Below are positions 1 to 8,925 of a stretch of DNA of 64,000 nt, piece after piece. Within the stretch, counting starts at the first letter, position 1; every line of letters starts with the position of its first letter. This DNA comes from an uncultured Lachnospiraceae bacterium. Lineage in GTDB: Bacteria > Bacillota > Clostridia > Lachnospirales > Lachnospiraceae. The notes below the pieces were generated by a model. The model was not told the origin of the DNA. It saw nothing but the letters and a program-made list of their open reading frames with translations, and made no database searches. The DNA lies in assembly GCA_910579285.1 (NCBI GenBank), contig CAJTTT010000002.1, positions 202,152 to 266,151 of the forward strand, in the 5' to 3' direction. The translations under genes and the position numbers were made by a program.

Positions 1-1884
1 ACTAGAATTATTGGAAAGGTGCGACAGGAAAAAAGGCAGATTAATGGATGCCGTTTCTCTCGCCGCAAGTACAGCCACGGCAGTAATGCCAAAGCATATT
101 GCTCCCACCGCCAGCGGAAAACAATATTTTTTCACCCACTTTACCAGGCTCCAGTCCCTGCCTGCAAGCCAGGTAATTAACAGAAGAAACGCCGCCCCTG
201 CAACCAATATAAGTCCTCTCTCCGGTGTCCAGAACGTGGGATTTGCATCATGTCCGACCAGTATCATCTGGAACACGTTCCAGGCTAAAATCACGCCTGC
301 CACAAACAGATTGACTCTGCCCATTTTCAGGGACTCGTCCTCTATTCCGAGGGACAGCGCCAGGAAAAACAGGACGTACACCGCTCCCTCAACCCTGGTC
401 AGCAGAACCATAGACGCTGCCAGCGCCGCGATTCCTTCAAAGCCCGCTATGCCGATCCGCTTTTGCAGCACAACAAACATGAGAAGTATCAGCGTATACA
501 CCGCAATCGGTCCGTGCGCTGCCATCACGATATGGCTCATAACAAAGTCAAAATTGGTAAACAGGAAGAGCATTCCCGCCCCCAAAACAACTACCGACAT
601 TTCGCTTGTCTTTTTCCCGTTTACGGCGCTCATGCCCGTGCACATGATGCCTGTGCCGGAAACCGCCATCAGCGGGTAGAACACATACAAGGCGTCACAA
701 TCCACCAGATAGCCGATCGACTGGATCATCGGCTCCAGCATCCCATAAGGGGCAACACTCCCCAGAATGTCCCGCATGCTGCCATACCGTGCCAGCCTCT
801 GCCCGTAAGCGCACTTCATAAGCGAATCTGCAGATGTATAGCACACATGGATATAAGCCAGGAATACCATGACAGCCACAGCCGCCAGGATGAAGTTTAA
901 AAACGCCGTCCAGTCCACCGCCTTCAACCGATTCCTTTTTCTATACAGCCAGACACCTGCGAAAACCAAGATACATGCCAGCATGGAAACCAGATGATAC
1001 GGAATCGCAAACATCATAAAGAAGATGCCGCAGACACACCAGACAGCCGCCCCCAGAGGCAGTCCAAGGAAAAAGGACAGATATGGATATTTCTCCCCCC
1101 ACAGAGGTATGGAAACGGCGCACCCGATTAACAGCAAAAGCAGCATAACCGCCGTCTGCTTTGCTTCTCTGAACGGCCTGCTTTTTGCCGTCTCAAACAA
1201 GTCTGCCCCGCCGCCCGTAAAAGCCGCGTTATCATCAAACATCTTCTCCGAACAGAAGATATAGCTGTCTCCCCATGTCACCAGTCTGATGCTTTCGGTT
1301 TCCTCCCAGAATTCATCCAGTACAAAGTAGCTGGACTCGTATTCTCTGCAGGGATAGGAAAGTATAGTCTCCGCCGCATCATCCGCTATAGACGCTGCCC
1401 CTTCTGTCACAATGTTTCGCGGAGGAACCGCCATATCAAATATATACTGTAAATCCGCATTGCTCCTCTCTTCATCGGAGACAATGAGCTGTCTGTCCTC
1501 AAAATAATACTGAACGAAAATTTTCTGGATATCCGCTTCGTCGATTGTACTGTCCGAGACAACCCGGCCGATCAGAGTGGTCTCGGCGCCCGGCGCCAGC
1601 TTGTCCACAAAACTCGTTTCGCCGTCAAACAGAACCAGCGATGCGGCCGCCACCGCAATACCGATGCAGATGCCGTAACCGTATTTATGATGTCCCCATC
1701 TTCTCAGCAGAACCACCTCAAACACGAGCACACCCAGCACAAAAAAGAGGGCCACATGGTCAAACTCGCTGAAAACTGCATTGTATACGGCTCTCATCAG
1801 CAAGGGCATACGATTTCCCACAACCGCAAAAGCCACACAGGAAATCACGCATATCAGGATTTTGATCCACGTCTTCTTATTCAT
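1..1884 (-). CDS. Large polytopic membrane protein, C-terminus beyond window
   Basis: The frame is open from an ATG at 1884 to the left edge, giving at least 628 residues; the C-terminus lies outside. The start overlaps the stop of the upstream gene by 8 bases (ATGAATAA), which supports translational coupling. Hydrophobic segments are seen at about residues 7-24, 44-61 and 70-86, then a soluble loop of about 150 residues (87-240) rich in acidic residues, then at least eight more hydrophobic stretches. The layout is that of membrane glycosyltransferases or polymer-handling proteins of glycan loci, but I recognise no family motif. It is the last visible gene of the operon that begins at 8719. 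Function unknown; export or transfer of the glycan is inference from context only. Confidence 0.75.
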   Translation of the reverse strand, partial: MNKKTWIKILICVISCVAFAVVGNRMPLLMRAVYNAVFSEFDHVALFFVLGVLVFEVVLLRRWGHHKYGYGICIGIAVAAASLVLFDGETSFVDKLAPGAETTLIGRVVSDSTIDEADIQKIFVQYYFEDRQLIVSDEERSNADLQYIFDMAVPPRNIVTEGAASIADDAAETILSYPCREYESSYFVLDEFWEETESIRLVTWGDSYIFCSEKMFDDNAAFTGGGADLFETAKSRPFREAKQTAVMLLLLLIGCAVSIPLWGEKYPYLSFFLGLPLGAAVWCVCGIFFMMFAIPYHLVSMLACILVFAGVWLYRKRNRLKAVDWTAFLNFILAAVAVMVFLAYIHVCYTSADSLMKCAYGQRLARYGSMRDILGSVAPYGMLEPMIQSIGYLVDCDALYVFYPLMAVSGTGIMCTGMSAVNGKKTSEMSVVVLGAGMLFLFTNFDFVMSHIVMAAHGPIAVYTLILLMFVVLQKRIGIAGFEGIAALAASMVLLTRVEGAVYVLFFLALSLGIEDESLKMGRVNLFVAGVILAWNVFQMILVGHDANPTFWTPERGLILVAGAAFLLLITWLAGRDWSLVKWVKKYCFPLAVGAICFGITAVAVLAARETASINLPFFLSHLSNNSS

Positions 1885-3445
1885 CCACCTCTCCTTTCCA
1901 ACCAGAACCAATACATTGGAATATCTCGTATTTATCCTGCTTCCACCACCATGCCAGCCGGACCGCGCCACACTCCACATTATAGAGTAGCGCCTTGCAT
2001 TCTGTCAAACTCCAGACAACCGACAGGTAGTCCCTGCCCAGCTTCTTTCCGTCCTCGGACGCTAACAGCTCTTTCACCGGTTTAAATTCCTTGTTATCAT
2101 AGTCATAGCTTACCCGGTTCTGTGAGACAGAGAGCAGTTCTTCGCCAAAATAGGCCTGAAATTTGTCAAAAAACTCCTGATCCTCTGTCGCCAGAAAAAT
2201 ATAGTCGTACCTATGTTTCTCTTTATAATGTTCGCAGGCCTTTATAAACGGATCAATCTCAACAACATCCTGTCTCCAGGTCTTATTGGTCTTTATCGCT
2301 GCAGACTTTCTGAAATCCGTGCCGCGGGCAACAATGCCGAGGACACGCTTCCCCTCCCGGAGTTCCCGGGGCATCTTTTCCTCAATATGGTTTTTCGTCT
2401 CCCGATTAATCCGTACCGTCTGTCTGAATTTTTCAGCGTTCGCAAACGTTTTCATATAATTTCTCTGATACGGGTTGATGTGGAAATCACACCAGGACAT
2501 ATCATTCTCCACCGCAAGCGTCACATGCCTGCTCTCATAGGCATCCGCCGCCGAAACGGCGGAAACCGGCTCGAAAAAATATTCCCACATATTCTCCCCT
2601 TCCCGATTCAGATACTGGTTGGGGTACGCCGCCAGATTCATTACCGGGATATAACCGCTTTTTGTCATCCACATAATATGCGCAAAGGCGCACTTGGCAA
2701 TGGAGCCAAGCCCTTCATCGTCGCACGGATAGTCCAATATGATGATTTTCTTATCTGCATTCTTCTCTCCGAGACTTCTCTCGTTTTTCTTCCACAGCAG
2801 GCTGTACATCACATTCTGGCTGTTATACACACACTCGCCCTCATCCGGGTGGTTTCTTCTGTCTGCTTTGACCACGCAGCAGGTTCCTTTTTCCTTCAGG
2901 CGGCCGAGTATCTTCCAGCCCGCAAACGCCCTGACCCTGTCAGCCAGACCACTGCTGCCGCTGCCTCTCATCCAGTCTTCCGTCTTCTGCATATACTGTC
3001 CGGCGTCATGGGGGAAGCGCAGATATTTCACCCGTTTCCCGGCCATAAAATACCTTGCCCTCCTGTCTCCGAAGACCACTGTCTTTTCCGGCCTGCATTC
3101 CAATATAAGCCTCGCCGCCGCAACAGAGTAGGCGTCCACCTCCAGGAAGACAAATTTCTGGTACTGGTCTATCAGAGTAAAGTCCAGTTCCTCCCTGTTA
3201 TGGCGCAGTCTGTCATCGTAATCCGACAGATCCTTTCTCTTAATCCCCGCAATCAAATCCTCCAGATAAACGACGCAGAATAAAATCTTTCCCCTCTGAT
3301 CGACAACAGAAAAACAAGTTTCATCAGGCACACGGTTTTCCCTGACATACGCCTCCACTTCACGAAACAAATCTTTACCAAGTAAAAATGACGGTAACTG
3401 CTCTCTTTCCGCCTTCGTCATCTCCCCCTTAAATATCTTGATCAT
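1877..3445 (-). CDS. O-fucosyltransferase-like protein (GT-B type, putative)
   Basis: 522 residues, soluble, no signal peptide. The start was set at the ATG at 3445, which has GGGAGG five bases upstream; a non-ATG extension to 3463 has no such site. The C-terminal half carries GIVARGTDFRKS (around residue 374), followed by an acidic patch and a segment resembling YDYIFLATEDQEF. This Arg-Gly-Thr-Asp layout and the following 'LATED' strand resemble the donor-binding region of O-FucT/GT23-like enzymes and related bacterial proteins. The N-terminal 220 residues are not recognised. It lies between a GT4 gene and a membrane protein in a sugar operon, so a role as a glycosyltransferase is likely, but donor and acceptor are unknown and the family assignment is tentative. 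Confidence 0.6.
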   Translation of the reverse strand: MIKIFKGEMTKAEREQLPSFLLGKDLFREVEAYVRENRVPDETCFSVVDQRGKILFCVVYLEDLIAGIKRKDLSDYDDRLRHNREELDFTLIDQYQKFVFLEVDAYSVAAARLILECRPEKTVVFGDRRARYFMAGKRVKYLRFPHDAGQYMQKTEDWMRGSGSSGLADRVRAFAGWKILGRLKEKGTCCVVKADRRNHPDEGECVYNSQNVMYSLLWKKNERSLGEKNADKKIIILDYPCDDEGLGSIAKCAFAHIMWMTKSGYIPVMNLAAYPNQYLNREGENMWEYFFEPVSAVSAADAYESRHVTLAVENDMSWCDFHINPYQRNYMKTFANAEKFRQTVRINRETKNHIEEKMPRELREGKRVLGIVARGTDFRKSAAIKTNKTWRQDVVEIDPFIKACEHYKEKHRYDYIFLATEDQEFFDKFQAYFGEELLSVSQNRVSYDYDNKEFKPVKELLASEDGKKLGRDYLSVVWSLTECKALLYNVECGAVRLAWWWKQDKYEIFQCIGSGWKGEVDE

Positions 3446-3476
3446 TGCTGCCTCCCATACCAATCCTGTCCTGCGC

Positions 3477-4715
3477 TCAGCGTTTCAGACATTCCACAAA
3501 CTTTTCCGCATTCACCAAAGCATTATATTTTTTCTCCCATAAAGTTCTGGACCTCTCTCTCATTTTTGCCGCCTCGCCCTCTGTCACATGAGAAAGTTCT
3601 GTTATAGCCCCGGCAATTTCCTCCGGCGAAGGATTTTCCGGCAGCAGAATACCGTTTCCGTCAATCATATTTGGGATTTCTCCGACGGCCGTGGCAATGA
3701 CCGGGATCCCATACGACATTGCCTCCTGTACAGATACCGGGCACCCCTCCGTGGAAGAAGCTGTAATAAAACAGTCCACATCCTGTGATGCATAAAACTG
3801 CATGATCTCCTCTATCGGTACAAATCCGGGCATCTCACAGGCGATATTGTCCCTGCCGGCAAGCAGTTCTGCGGCCTGCGCCTTCGTCCCTTCATAATGA
3901 CTGCCCGCTCCAAAATGCGTCCAGCGGATCGGCATATCGGCGATCTGCGCAAGCCCCTCCACAATAAGATTCACCCTTTTCAGTGGTATGACTGCCGAAC
4001 AACTCACGATGTGGAAAGGCTTTCCCTCGTCAGGTTGCTCCCTCTCCGGCAGAGAGTCAGCGTTTACCGTTCCGATCGGCGCAACGCTGTATCTGCTCCC
4101 GATGTCCTCCTGCCGCCCCCAACGCGCGGTATAATACTGCAGCCCTGCATCCGCCACAAAAAAAAGGTGATCGACCATTCGATCCATATACGCTCTGAAT
4201 GGCTGCCTTCCGTGAGGATTTCTCTCATTGTACAGATCATATCCGTGTATTCTGGACACCACCTTCATGTCTGGATATTTCCTCTTTTCCATCAGAAACG
4301 CAAGGCAGTTCGGGTTAAACCAGTAGGAATATATCAGTTCATCCCCGCACAATATGCGGTTTTTTTTCACGAATGTCCGCAGCTGGTCCGCCATGCCAAA
4401 ATACACGACAGAATCATAAAACCGTCCAGCCTTGTTTTCCCGGCTTTTGCATATCTGCTTTATTTCATCTAAGCCGTAAGAAGAAAAGAAAAACTTTATC
4501 ACCGCGCACAGTTTCTCTTTCACGCCGAACCTTCTGATACAGTGATGCACGGTAATTCGTCCATCGGTCGGCATCTTCTGCCTGGTTGACGGGGATACCG
4601 AGATCATGTGCACTTCAAACTGTTCGACCATTTTTTCCAGCTCTGTGCGCACGAAGGAATACTCCCCTGTCTCAAAGGGATATGCATCAAATAAAATAAT
4701 CAGCTTTCTTTTCAA
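3477..4715 (-). CDS. Glycosyltransferase family 4
   Basis: 412 residues with a two-Rossmann GT-B layout. The N-terminal half ends near residue 210. The C-terminal half begins around the motif VSCSAVIPLKRVN and contains the retaining-enzyme signature EGCPVSVQEAMSYGIPVIAT, whose paired glutamates contact the nucleotide-sugar. No membrane segment, so it acts at the cytoplasmic face. It lies 11 bases downstream of the asparagine-synthase-like gene and 31 bases upstream of the O-FucT-like gene, inside the operon starting at 8719. The donor cannot be read from sequence. Retaining transfer of a hexose or acetamido sugar to the lipid-linked oligosaccharide is the family expectation. Confidence 0.9.
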   Translation of the reverse strand: MKRKLIILFDAYPFETGEYSFVRTELEKMVEQFEVHMISVSPSTRQKMPTDGRITVHHCIRRFGVKEKLCAVIKFFFSSYGLDEIKQICKSRENKAGRFYDSVVYFGMADQLRTFVKKNRILCGDELIYSYWFNPNCLAFLMEKRKYPDMKVVSRIHGYDLYNERNPHGRQPFRAYMDRMVDHLFFVADAGLQYYTARWGRQEDIGSRYSVAPIGTVNADSLPEREQPDEGKPFHIVSCSAVIPLKRVNLIVEGLAQIADMPIRWTHFGAGSHYEGTKAQAAELLAGRDNIACEMPGFVPIEEIMQFYASQDVDCFITASSTEGCPVSVQEAMSYGIPVIATAVGEIPNMIDGNGILLPENPSPEEIAGAITELSHVTEGEAAKMRERSRTLWEKKYNALVNAEKFVECLKR

Positions 4716-4726
4716 ATCCCCGTCTC

Positions 4727-6400
4727 CTAAAAATAGGCCTTAACAGCAGCCAGAACCGTGAGCGCCATACTTTTTTCCATCAGATTTCCCTCCTCAAACA
4801 TACGGCGGATATCTTCTCTGAGCTCCCCGTCCAGAGAAGCATGACCGATGCTCTCAGCAAAATAATCCCGGTAATACGCCTGTATCTTACGGTCTTTCTG
4901 ATACCAGTAATCTCCCGGATTCATTGAATCCTGGTTTTGAATCTTAAGCATATTGCAGGCTGCCTGGTGCAGCAGTCTCTGTGTCGTCTTCACTTTCCTA
5001 AAAAAGATACAGTCTTTTCTGGGCTTGATTCCTCCCCATTTCTCCCATCCAAACTGCGTGGACTGAGGATACTTTTCCAGCATCCACTGCAGATAAATAG
5101 AATGCCTGTCCCTGTATTCAAAAGGAATGGTATAATTCACTTCCAAAAAATCAATATCCGTAAAGGGCGAAACCGGCTCCAGATAGTGCTGTCTGATCAT
5201 GTAGGAGGACATGGCTCCCATCATCCCCCTTGTATAGATCGCAAACATTTCCTGACAGGGGTACTCCTCCATGATTTTGCTGTCAAAGGGATAAGAAAGC
5301 CTGTTTGAATACTGGTTCAGCCCCACGCGCGGCTGCCCAAAGTTCAGTTCCCTGTCATGGTAAAAGGTAGACAGGGTAATATCCCCGATCATGCCTGTAT
5401 GTTCCATACCAAACTGATCCGTATTGAGTGTCCCGAGCAGCCTGCTGCCGCCCGTAATCCCGGTATACAGCGCCGCCCCGTTATTTTTCGAGACAATGTC
5501 GTCAATGTCGTACAGCCAGTTTGCATCGTCCAGCGCCTTAAACAAATACTCATGGCCAAGATGGACGGCAATCTGCCTGGATATTGTGTAGTCCAGATAA
5601 TCCGCCCGGCAGTAGGTGACATTGAGCTGGTCTGTGTAACCCATATCATGTGCCACCCAGGAAACCATCCGGCTGTCAAGACCGCCGCTCAGATCCACAA
5701 GATGCCGGTGTCCATATTCCCTGTCCTTTTCAAACTCGCGTCTGACAGCCTGCCGGAACGCATTGTCAATTCTCTCCACCGCTTCCTTTTCAGACATCTG
5801 CACCTCTTGATTCGGAATCAGGTAATACCTCTCCACCCGTGCCTGTCCCTTTTCGATGCGCACAAGCTGCCCCGGCAGCAGGCGGCGGATCTCCTGCACA
5901 AAAGTGCTGCCATCCAGCATATAGCCGTATGTCAGCATATATTGAGCGGCCGTTTCGTTCAAATGGTATGTTATCCCGTTAGCCCGCAGGACAGAAACCA
6001 TATACGGAATATGGCTTGACACCATCCACCGCTCTCCATCCGCATAGTAATACAGGGCCTTTACGGCGATCTGGTCTGTATACGCAACAAGGGCGGAATT
6101 CCGCCTGTCATAAATATAACCGCAGAATCCGCCTCTCAATGTACGCAGGCACCTGCCCGCATCTGTCCGCATAGCCCCGGCAAAGGCATGCTGCCATTCC
6201 TCTGCTCCTCCGGCTTCCATCTCCTCCTTATTGTAGACATATCCGTCCAAAAAACTGATCTGGTCTTCTTCGTCCAAAAATACCTGATCCTTCGGAAACC
6301 GATTGAGCAGATGATTATACTGTCTGCACTGCCCCAGATCTACCGTCTCACCGAGACATTCTATATTCATGTTTCCCGCTGCCAAAAAGCCATGCACCAT
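4727..6400 (-). CDS. Asparagine synthase-like protein lacking N-terminal Cys
   Basis: 557 residues. The C-terminal half is an asparagine-synthase ATP-pyrophosphatase domain with the PP-loop DLSGGLDSRM (SGGLDS at about 238-243). The N-terminal domain keeps Ntn-amidotransferase traits such as FLDGYVYNKEEM and GGFCGYIYD, but starts MVHGF instead of MCGI, so the catalytic Cys2 that hydrolyses glutamine is missing. It may use free ammonia, use another nucleophile, or have lost amidation and adenylate a different substrate. Two complete homologues with Cys2 lie at 48904-50859 and 53315-55222. The gene follows the aminotransferase by 50 bases in the same operon. Amidation or ligation of a sugar carboxylate is a guess from family and context. 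Confidence 0.8.
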   Translation of the reverse strand: MVHGFLAAGNMNIECLGETVDLGQCRQYNHLLNRFPKDQVFLDEEDQISFLDGYVYNKEEMEAGGAEEWQHAFAGAMRTDAGRCLRTLRGGFCGYIYDRRNSALVAYTDQIAVKALYYYADGERWMVSSHIPYMVSVLRANGITYHLNETAAQYMLTYGYMLDGSTFVQEIRRLLPGQLVRIEKGQARVERYYLIPNQEVQMSEKEAVERIDNAFRQAVRREFEKDREYGHRHLVDLSGGLDSRMVSWVAHDMGYTDQLNVTYCRADYLDYTISRQIAVHLGHEYLFKALDDANWLYDIDDIVSKNNGAALYTGITGGSRLLGTLNTDQFGMEHTGMIGDITLSTFYHDRELNFGQPRVGLNQYSNRLSYPFDSKIMEEYPCQEMFAIYTRGMMGAMSSYMIRQHYLEPVSPFTDIDFLEVNYTIPFEYRDRHSIYLQWMLEKYPQSTQFGWEKWGGIKPRKDCIFFRKVKTTQRLLHQAACNMLKIQNQDSMNPGDYWYQKDRKIQAYYRDYFAESIGHASLDGELREDIRRMFEEGNLMEKSMALTVLAAVKAYF

Positions 6401-6450
6401 TCCCGTACCCCTTCATTACCGCGTTTGATAACCCTTTTTCCATGCGCCTT

Positions 6451-7578
6451 TTACTTTTCCAGACTGGAAAGCAGCGCCTCACAGATCCTGTGCACATCCT
6501 GTTCCTGCAGATAAGGATGCATCGGCAGCGACAGACAGGTATCGCAAATCCGCTCTGTTACCGGGCAGTCCGCGCTGTCCAGCGCCATATCCGCAAAAGC
6601 CGCCTGTTTATGCATCGGTTTCATATAATAAACCATACTGGGAATCCCGGCTTCTTTCAATCCTGCCGCCGCTTTTTCCCGCTGTTCCTTATTCTCAAAC
6701 TGAACCGTGTACTGCGCCCAGCTCGAATAGTAACCAGACAGTACGACAGGCGTCTTCACATGCCCTTTTAGCTTTTCTGTGTAGGATGCCGCCGCCTCAT
6801 TGCAGCGTTCCAGCTCCTCGTCGAGAAACTGTAATTTTTCTATCAGAACCGCCGCCTGCAGAGTATCCAGCCTGGAATTTATGCCAATCCTCACATTGTC
6901 GTATTTGTCACTGCCTTTGCCGTGTACTTTGTATGAGCGCAGCAGCTCTGCCCAGTCATCATTGTCGGTAAAGACCGCCCCTCCGTCTCCATAACACCCA
7001 AGGGGTTTCGCCGGAAAAAAGGAAGTCGTCGAAATATCTCCAAAACTGCAGGCTTTCTGTTCCCCGATCTTTCCGCCAAACCCCTGGGCGGCGTCTTCCA
7101 TCAACAGCATTCCATACTGCTGTGTAATTCTACGCAGCGCCGCATAGTCAGCCGCCTGGCCGAACAGATCCACCGCAATGACTACCCTCGGCTTCAGCTT
7201 TCCCTCCTGTATTACATTCCTGACCGCTTCCTCCAGCGCCTGCGGCGAAAGATTAAACGTGTGCCGGTCCACATCCACAAATATGGGCGTCGCACCGACC
7301 CAGGGCGCCACCTCCGCTGTGGCAAAGAACGTAAAATCGGGGACGAAAACGGCGTCCCCCTCCCTCACGCCGCATGCCATCAGAGCAAGCTGAAGGGCGT
7401 CCGTTCCATTGGCGCAGGTGATACAATGTTTCACCCCTGTATAGGCAGCCAGCTTCTCCTCCAGCTTCTGCACCTGTTCTCCCCCGATGAAATGCGCCTG
7501 CTCTAAAACACGCTGGACAGCCCCGTCGATCGCTTCCTTATGCTGCAAATACTGCTCCTTCAAATCACGAAATTCCAT
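6451..7578 (-). CDS. DegT/DnrJ/EryC1/StrS-type PLP sugar aminotransferase
   Basis: 375 residues from the ATG at 7578, which has AAAGGA nine bases upstream; the longer frame to 7632 lacks a better site. Typical family motifs are NGTDALQLAL (about 57-66), PDFTFFATAEV, EDAAQGFG (Asp about 162) and SFFPAKPLGCYGDGG, where Lys191 should form the Schiff base with pyridoxal phosphate. These enzymes convert nucleotide-linked 3- or 4-keto sugars to amino sugars. Neighbours are the UDP-GlcNAc 2-epimerase gene (61 bases upstream) and, across the divergent promoter, an LpxD-like N-acyltransferase, which suggests that the new amine is acylated. No nucleotide-sugar dehydratase is visible, so the keto-sugar source must be encoded elsewhere. 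Confidence 0.93.
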   Translation of the reverse strand: MEFRDLKEQYLQHKEAIDGAVQRVLEQAHFIGGEQVQKLEEKLAAYTGVKHCITCANGTDALQLALMACGVREGDAVFVPDFTFFATAEVAPWVGATPIFVDVDRHTFNLSPQALEEAVRNVIQEGKLKPRVVIAVDLFGQAADYAALRRITQQYGMLLMEDAAQGFGGKIGEQKACSFGDISTTSFFPAKPLGCYGDGGAVFTDNDDWAELLRSYKVHGKGSDKYDNVRIGINSRLDTLQAAVLIEKLQFLDEELERCNEAAASYTEKLKGHVKTPVVLSGYYSSWAQYTVQFENKEQREKAAAGLKEAGIPSMVYYMKPMHKQAAFADMALDSADCPVTERICDTCLSLPMHPYLQEQDVHRICEALLSSLEK

Positions 7579-7639
7579 ACCGCTCATCCTTTCAGGGCCA
7601 TCCCCGCCTGTCAGGCCGGCGCCATAAGGCATCAGTACC

Positions 7640-8719
7640 CTATATCAAATTTCTCCGCCTTAATTCCTGTACCATCTTTTCCGCCGCATGACCGTCCCCG
7701 TAATATCTGGGGCGCTGCGCCGGTGCAACATGCACCGCCTTCTTGGCAAAGGCAGCCGCCGCCTCCACACTCTCTGCATTCTCCGGATTTACCTGATGAA
7801 TCCAGCCTTCTCGGAGAAGATCCTTCCATACTTCCAGATTCAGCATAAACAGGCACTTCGCACCCGCAAAGGAAGACTCCTTCGACACACCGCCCGAATC
7901 TGTCAGGATCAGTCTGGCACGGTTCATAAGCTTTACCATCTCCACATATCCCACCGGATCAATCATTTCCAGATTGGGGATGGACTGCGCCCGCTCCAGC
8001 AGTCCGAACTGCGCCAGACATTTTCTGGTGCGCGGATGCAGGGGACACACCACCTTACTTTCCAACCGCTCCACCAAGTCCAGAACACACGCCATACGTT
8101 TCTTGTCCGACGTATTCTCCTGTCTGTGCCACGTCATCAAAATAATTTCTTCCGTCTCTTCCGGCATATCGTCTTTCTCCATACGCCCGGATATGGAAAG
8201 ATATGTGTCATACATGATATCGCCCGTCATGTACGCCTTCTCTCCCAGTCCTTCCCCCTGCAAATTTGCCAGCGATTCGGAATCCGGGCAGAACAAAATG
8301 TCGGAGAGATGATCCGTCACAATGCGGTTGCATTCCTCCGGGTTCCTCTTATCCCGCGTTCTCGGTCCCGCCTCCACATGCGCAATGGGAATACACAGCT
8401 TTGAAGCTACAACCGCACCCGCCAATGTAGTATTGGTATCCCCGTAGAGAATCACCAGTTCGGGCTTGCTTTTAAGAAGCTGTTCCTCCAGCCCGGTCAT
8501 GGCTTTTGCCGTCATCTGCGCATGACTGCCGCCGCCTGCCTCCAGATTCACGCAAGGCGACGGAATTCCCAGTTCTTCAAAAAAAATATCCGACATATTC
8601 TCATCATAGTGCTGTCCGCTGTGAATAATATTCTGCTGATAACCGGCAAGCTCCAGCGCCCGGTAAAGCGGCGCCAGTTTTATGAATTGGGGTCTGTTCC
8701 CCACAATATGCATAATCAT
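7640..8719 (-). CDS. wecB: UDP-N-acetylglucosamine 2-epimerase (non-hydrolysing)
   Basis: 359 residues from the ATG at 8719, chosen because GGAG sits six bases upstream; the ATG at 8731 has no site. The N-terminus IVGNRPQFIKLAPLYRAL, the segment HSGQHYDENMSDIFFEELGI and HVEAGPRTRDKRNPEECNR are characteristic of non-hydrolysing UDP-GlcNAc 2-epimerases of the WecB/MnaA family, and LTDSGGVSKESSFAG matches the UDP-binding C-terminal half. The known reaction interconverts UDP-GlcNAc and UDP-ManNAc; some homologues act on modified UDP-sugars, which the aminotransferase next door makes possible here. It is the first gene of the leftward operon, about 40 bases downstream of a good promoter. Confidence 0.93.
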   Translation of the reverse strand: MIMHIVGNRPQFIKLAPLYRALELAGYQQNIIHSGQHYDENMSDIFFEELGIPSPCVNLEAGGGSHAQMTAKAMTGLEEQLLKSKPELVILYGDTNTTLAGAVVASKLCIPIAHVEAGPRTRDKRNPEECNRIVTDHLSDILFCPDSESLANLQGEGLGEKAYMTGDIMYDTYLSISGRMEKDDMPEETEEIILMTWHRQENTSDKKRMACVLDLVERLESKVVCPLHPRTRKCLAQFGLLERAQSIPNLEMIDPVGYVEMVKLMNRARLILTDSGGVSKESSFAGAKCLFMLNLEVWKDLLREGWIHQVNPENAESVEAAAAFAKKAVHVAPAQRPRYYGDGHAAEKMVQELRRRNLI

Positions 8720-8759
8720 AATATTCTCCATCCAAAACTTGGTATAAACAACTCTTTTT

Positions 8760-8788
8760 ATAATAGCATATCCCCATTTTCAATGCAA
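8760..8788 (-). promoter_or_regulatory. Sigma-A-type promoter for the leftward operon
   Basis: On the minus strand TTGCAT (8783-8788) and TATTAT (8760-8765) are separated by 17 bases, with TG just upstream of the -10 element (extended -10). The predicted transcript starts about 30 bases upstream of the epimerase ATG at 8719 and should cover the genes down to the left edge. Confidence 0.75.
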
Positions 8789-8828
8789 ACATATCTGTCT
8801 TTCTATTCCTCCCTGAAATTCATCCTGC

Positions 8829-8857
8829 TTGTCATTTCATATAATGTTTGTTATACT
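8829..8857 (+). promoter_or_regulatory. Sigma-A-type promoter for the plus-strand operon
   Basis: TTGTCA (8829-8834) and TATACT (8852-8857) are separated by exactly 17 bases. The predicted start lies near 8864, giving a leader of about 60 bases before the MaoC gene at 8926. It is divergent from the promoter at 8760-8788, with about 40 bases between the two -35 boxes. Confidence 0.75.
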
Positions 8858-8860
8858 GAC

Positions 8861-8872
8861 TTTGTATACAAA
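8861..8872. promoter_or_regulatory. 12-bp perfect palindrome TTTGTATACAAA at the transcription start
   Basis: The sequence TTTGTATACAAA is its own reverse complement and begins four bases after the -10 element of the plus-strand promoter, so it would cover the predicted start site. A bound dimeric repressor there would block initiation. Operator function is inference; it could also be chance in an AT-rich stretch. Confidence 0.4.
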
Positions 8873-8875
8873 AAT

Positions 8876-8894
8876 GCTGTCTGCAAGAGACAGC
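8876..8894 (+). promoter_or_regulatory. Stem-loop in the leader of the plus-strand operon
   Basis: GCTGTCT (8876-8882) pairs perfectly with AGACAGC (8888-8894) around the loop GCAAG. It lies about 20 bases upstream of the ribosome site of the MaoC gene. No T-run follows, so it is not an intrinsic terminator. It may stabilise the mRNA or affect translation. Confidence 0.45.
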
Positions 8895-8925
8895 TCCATC
8901 CTAAAAATTGAGAGAAAGGGCAAAA

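Noticed and set aside
2213..3283. Plus-strand open frame (356 codons) opposite the O-FucT-like gene
   Set aside because: It mirrors the codon bias of the real minus-strand gene and shows no domain or start signal.
8876..8894. Intrinsic terminator or attenuator
   Set aside because: The hairpin has no following T-run and no competing structure is evident.
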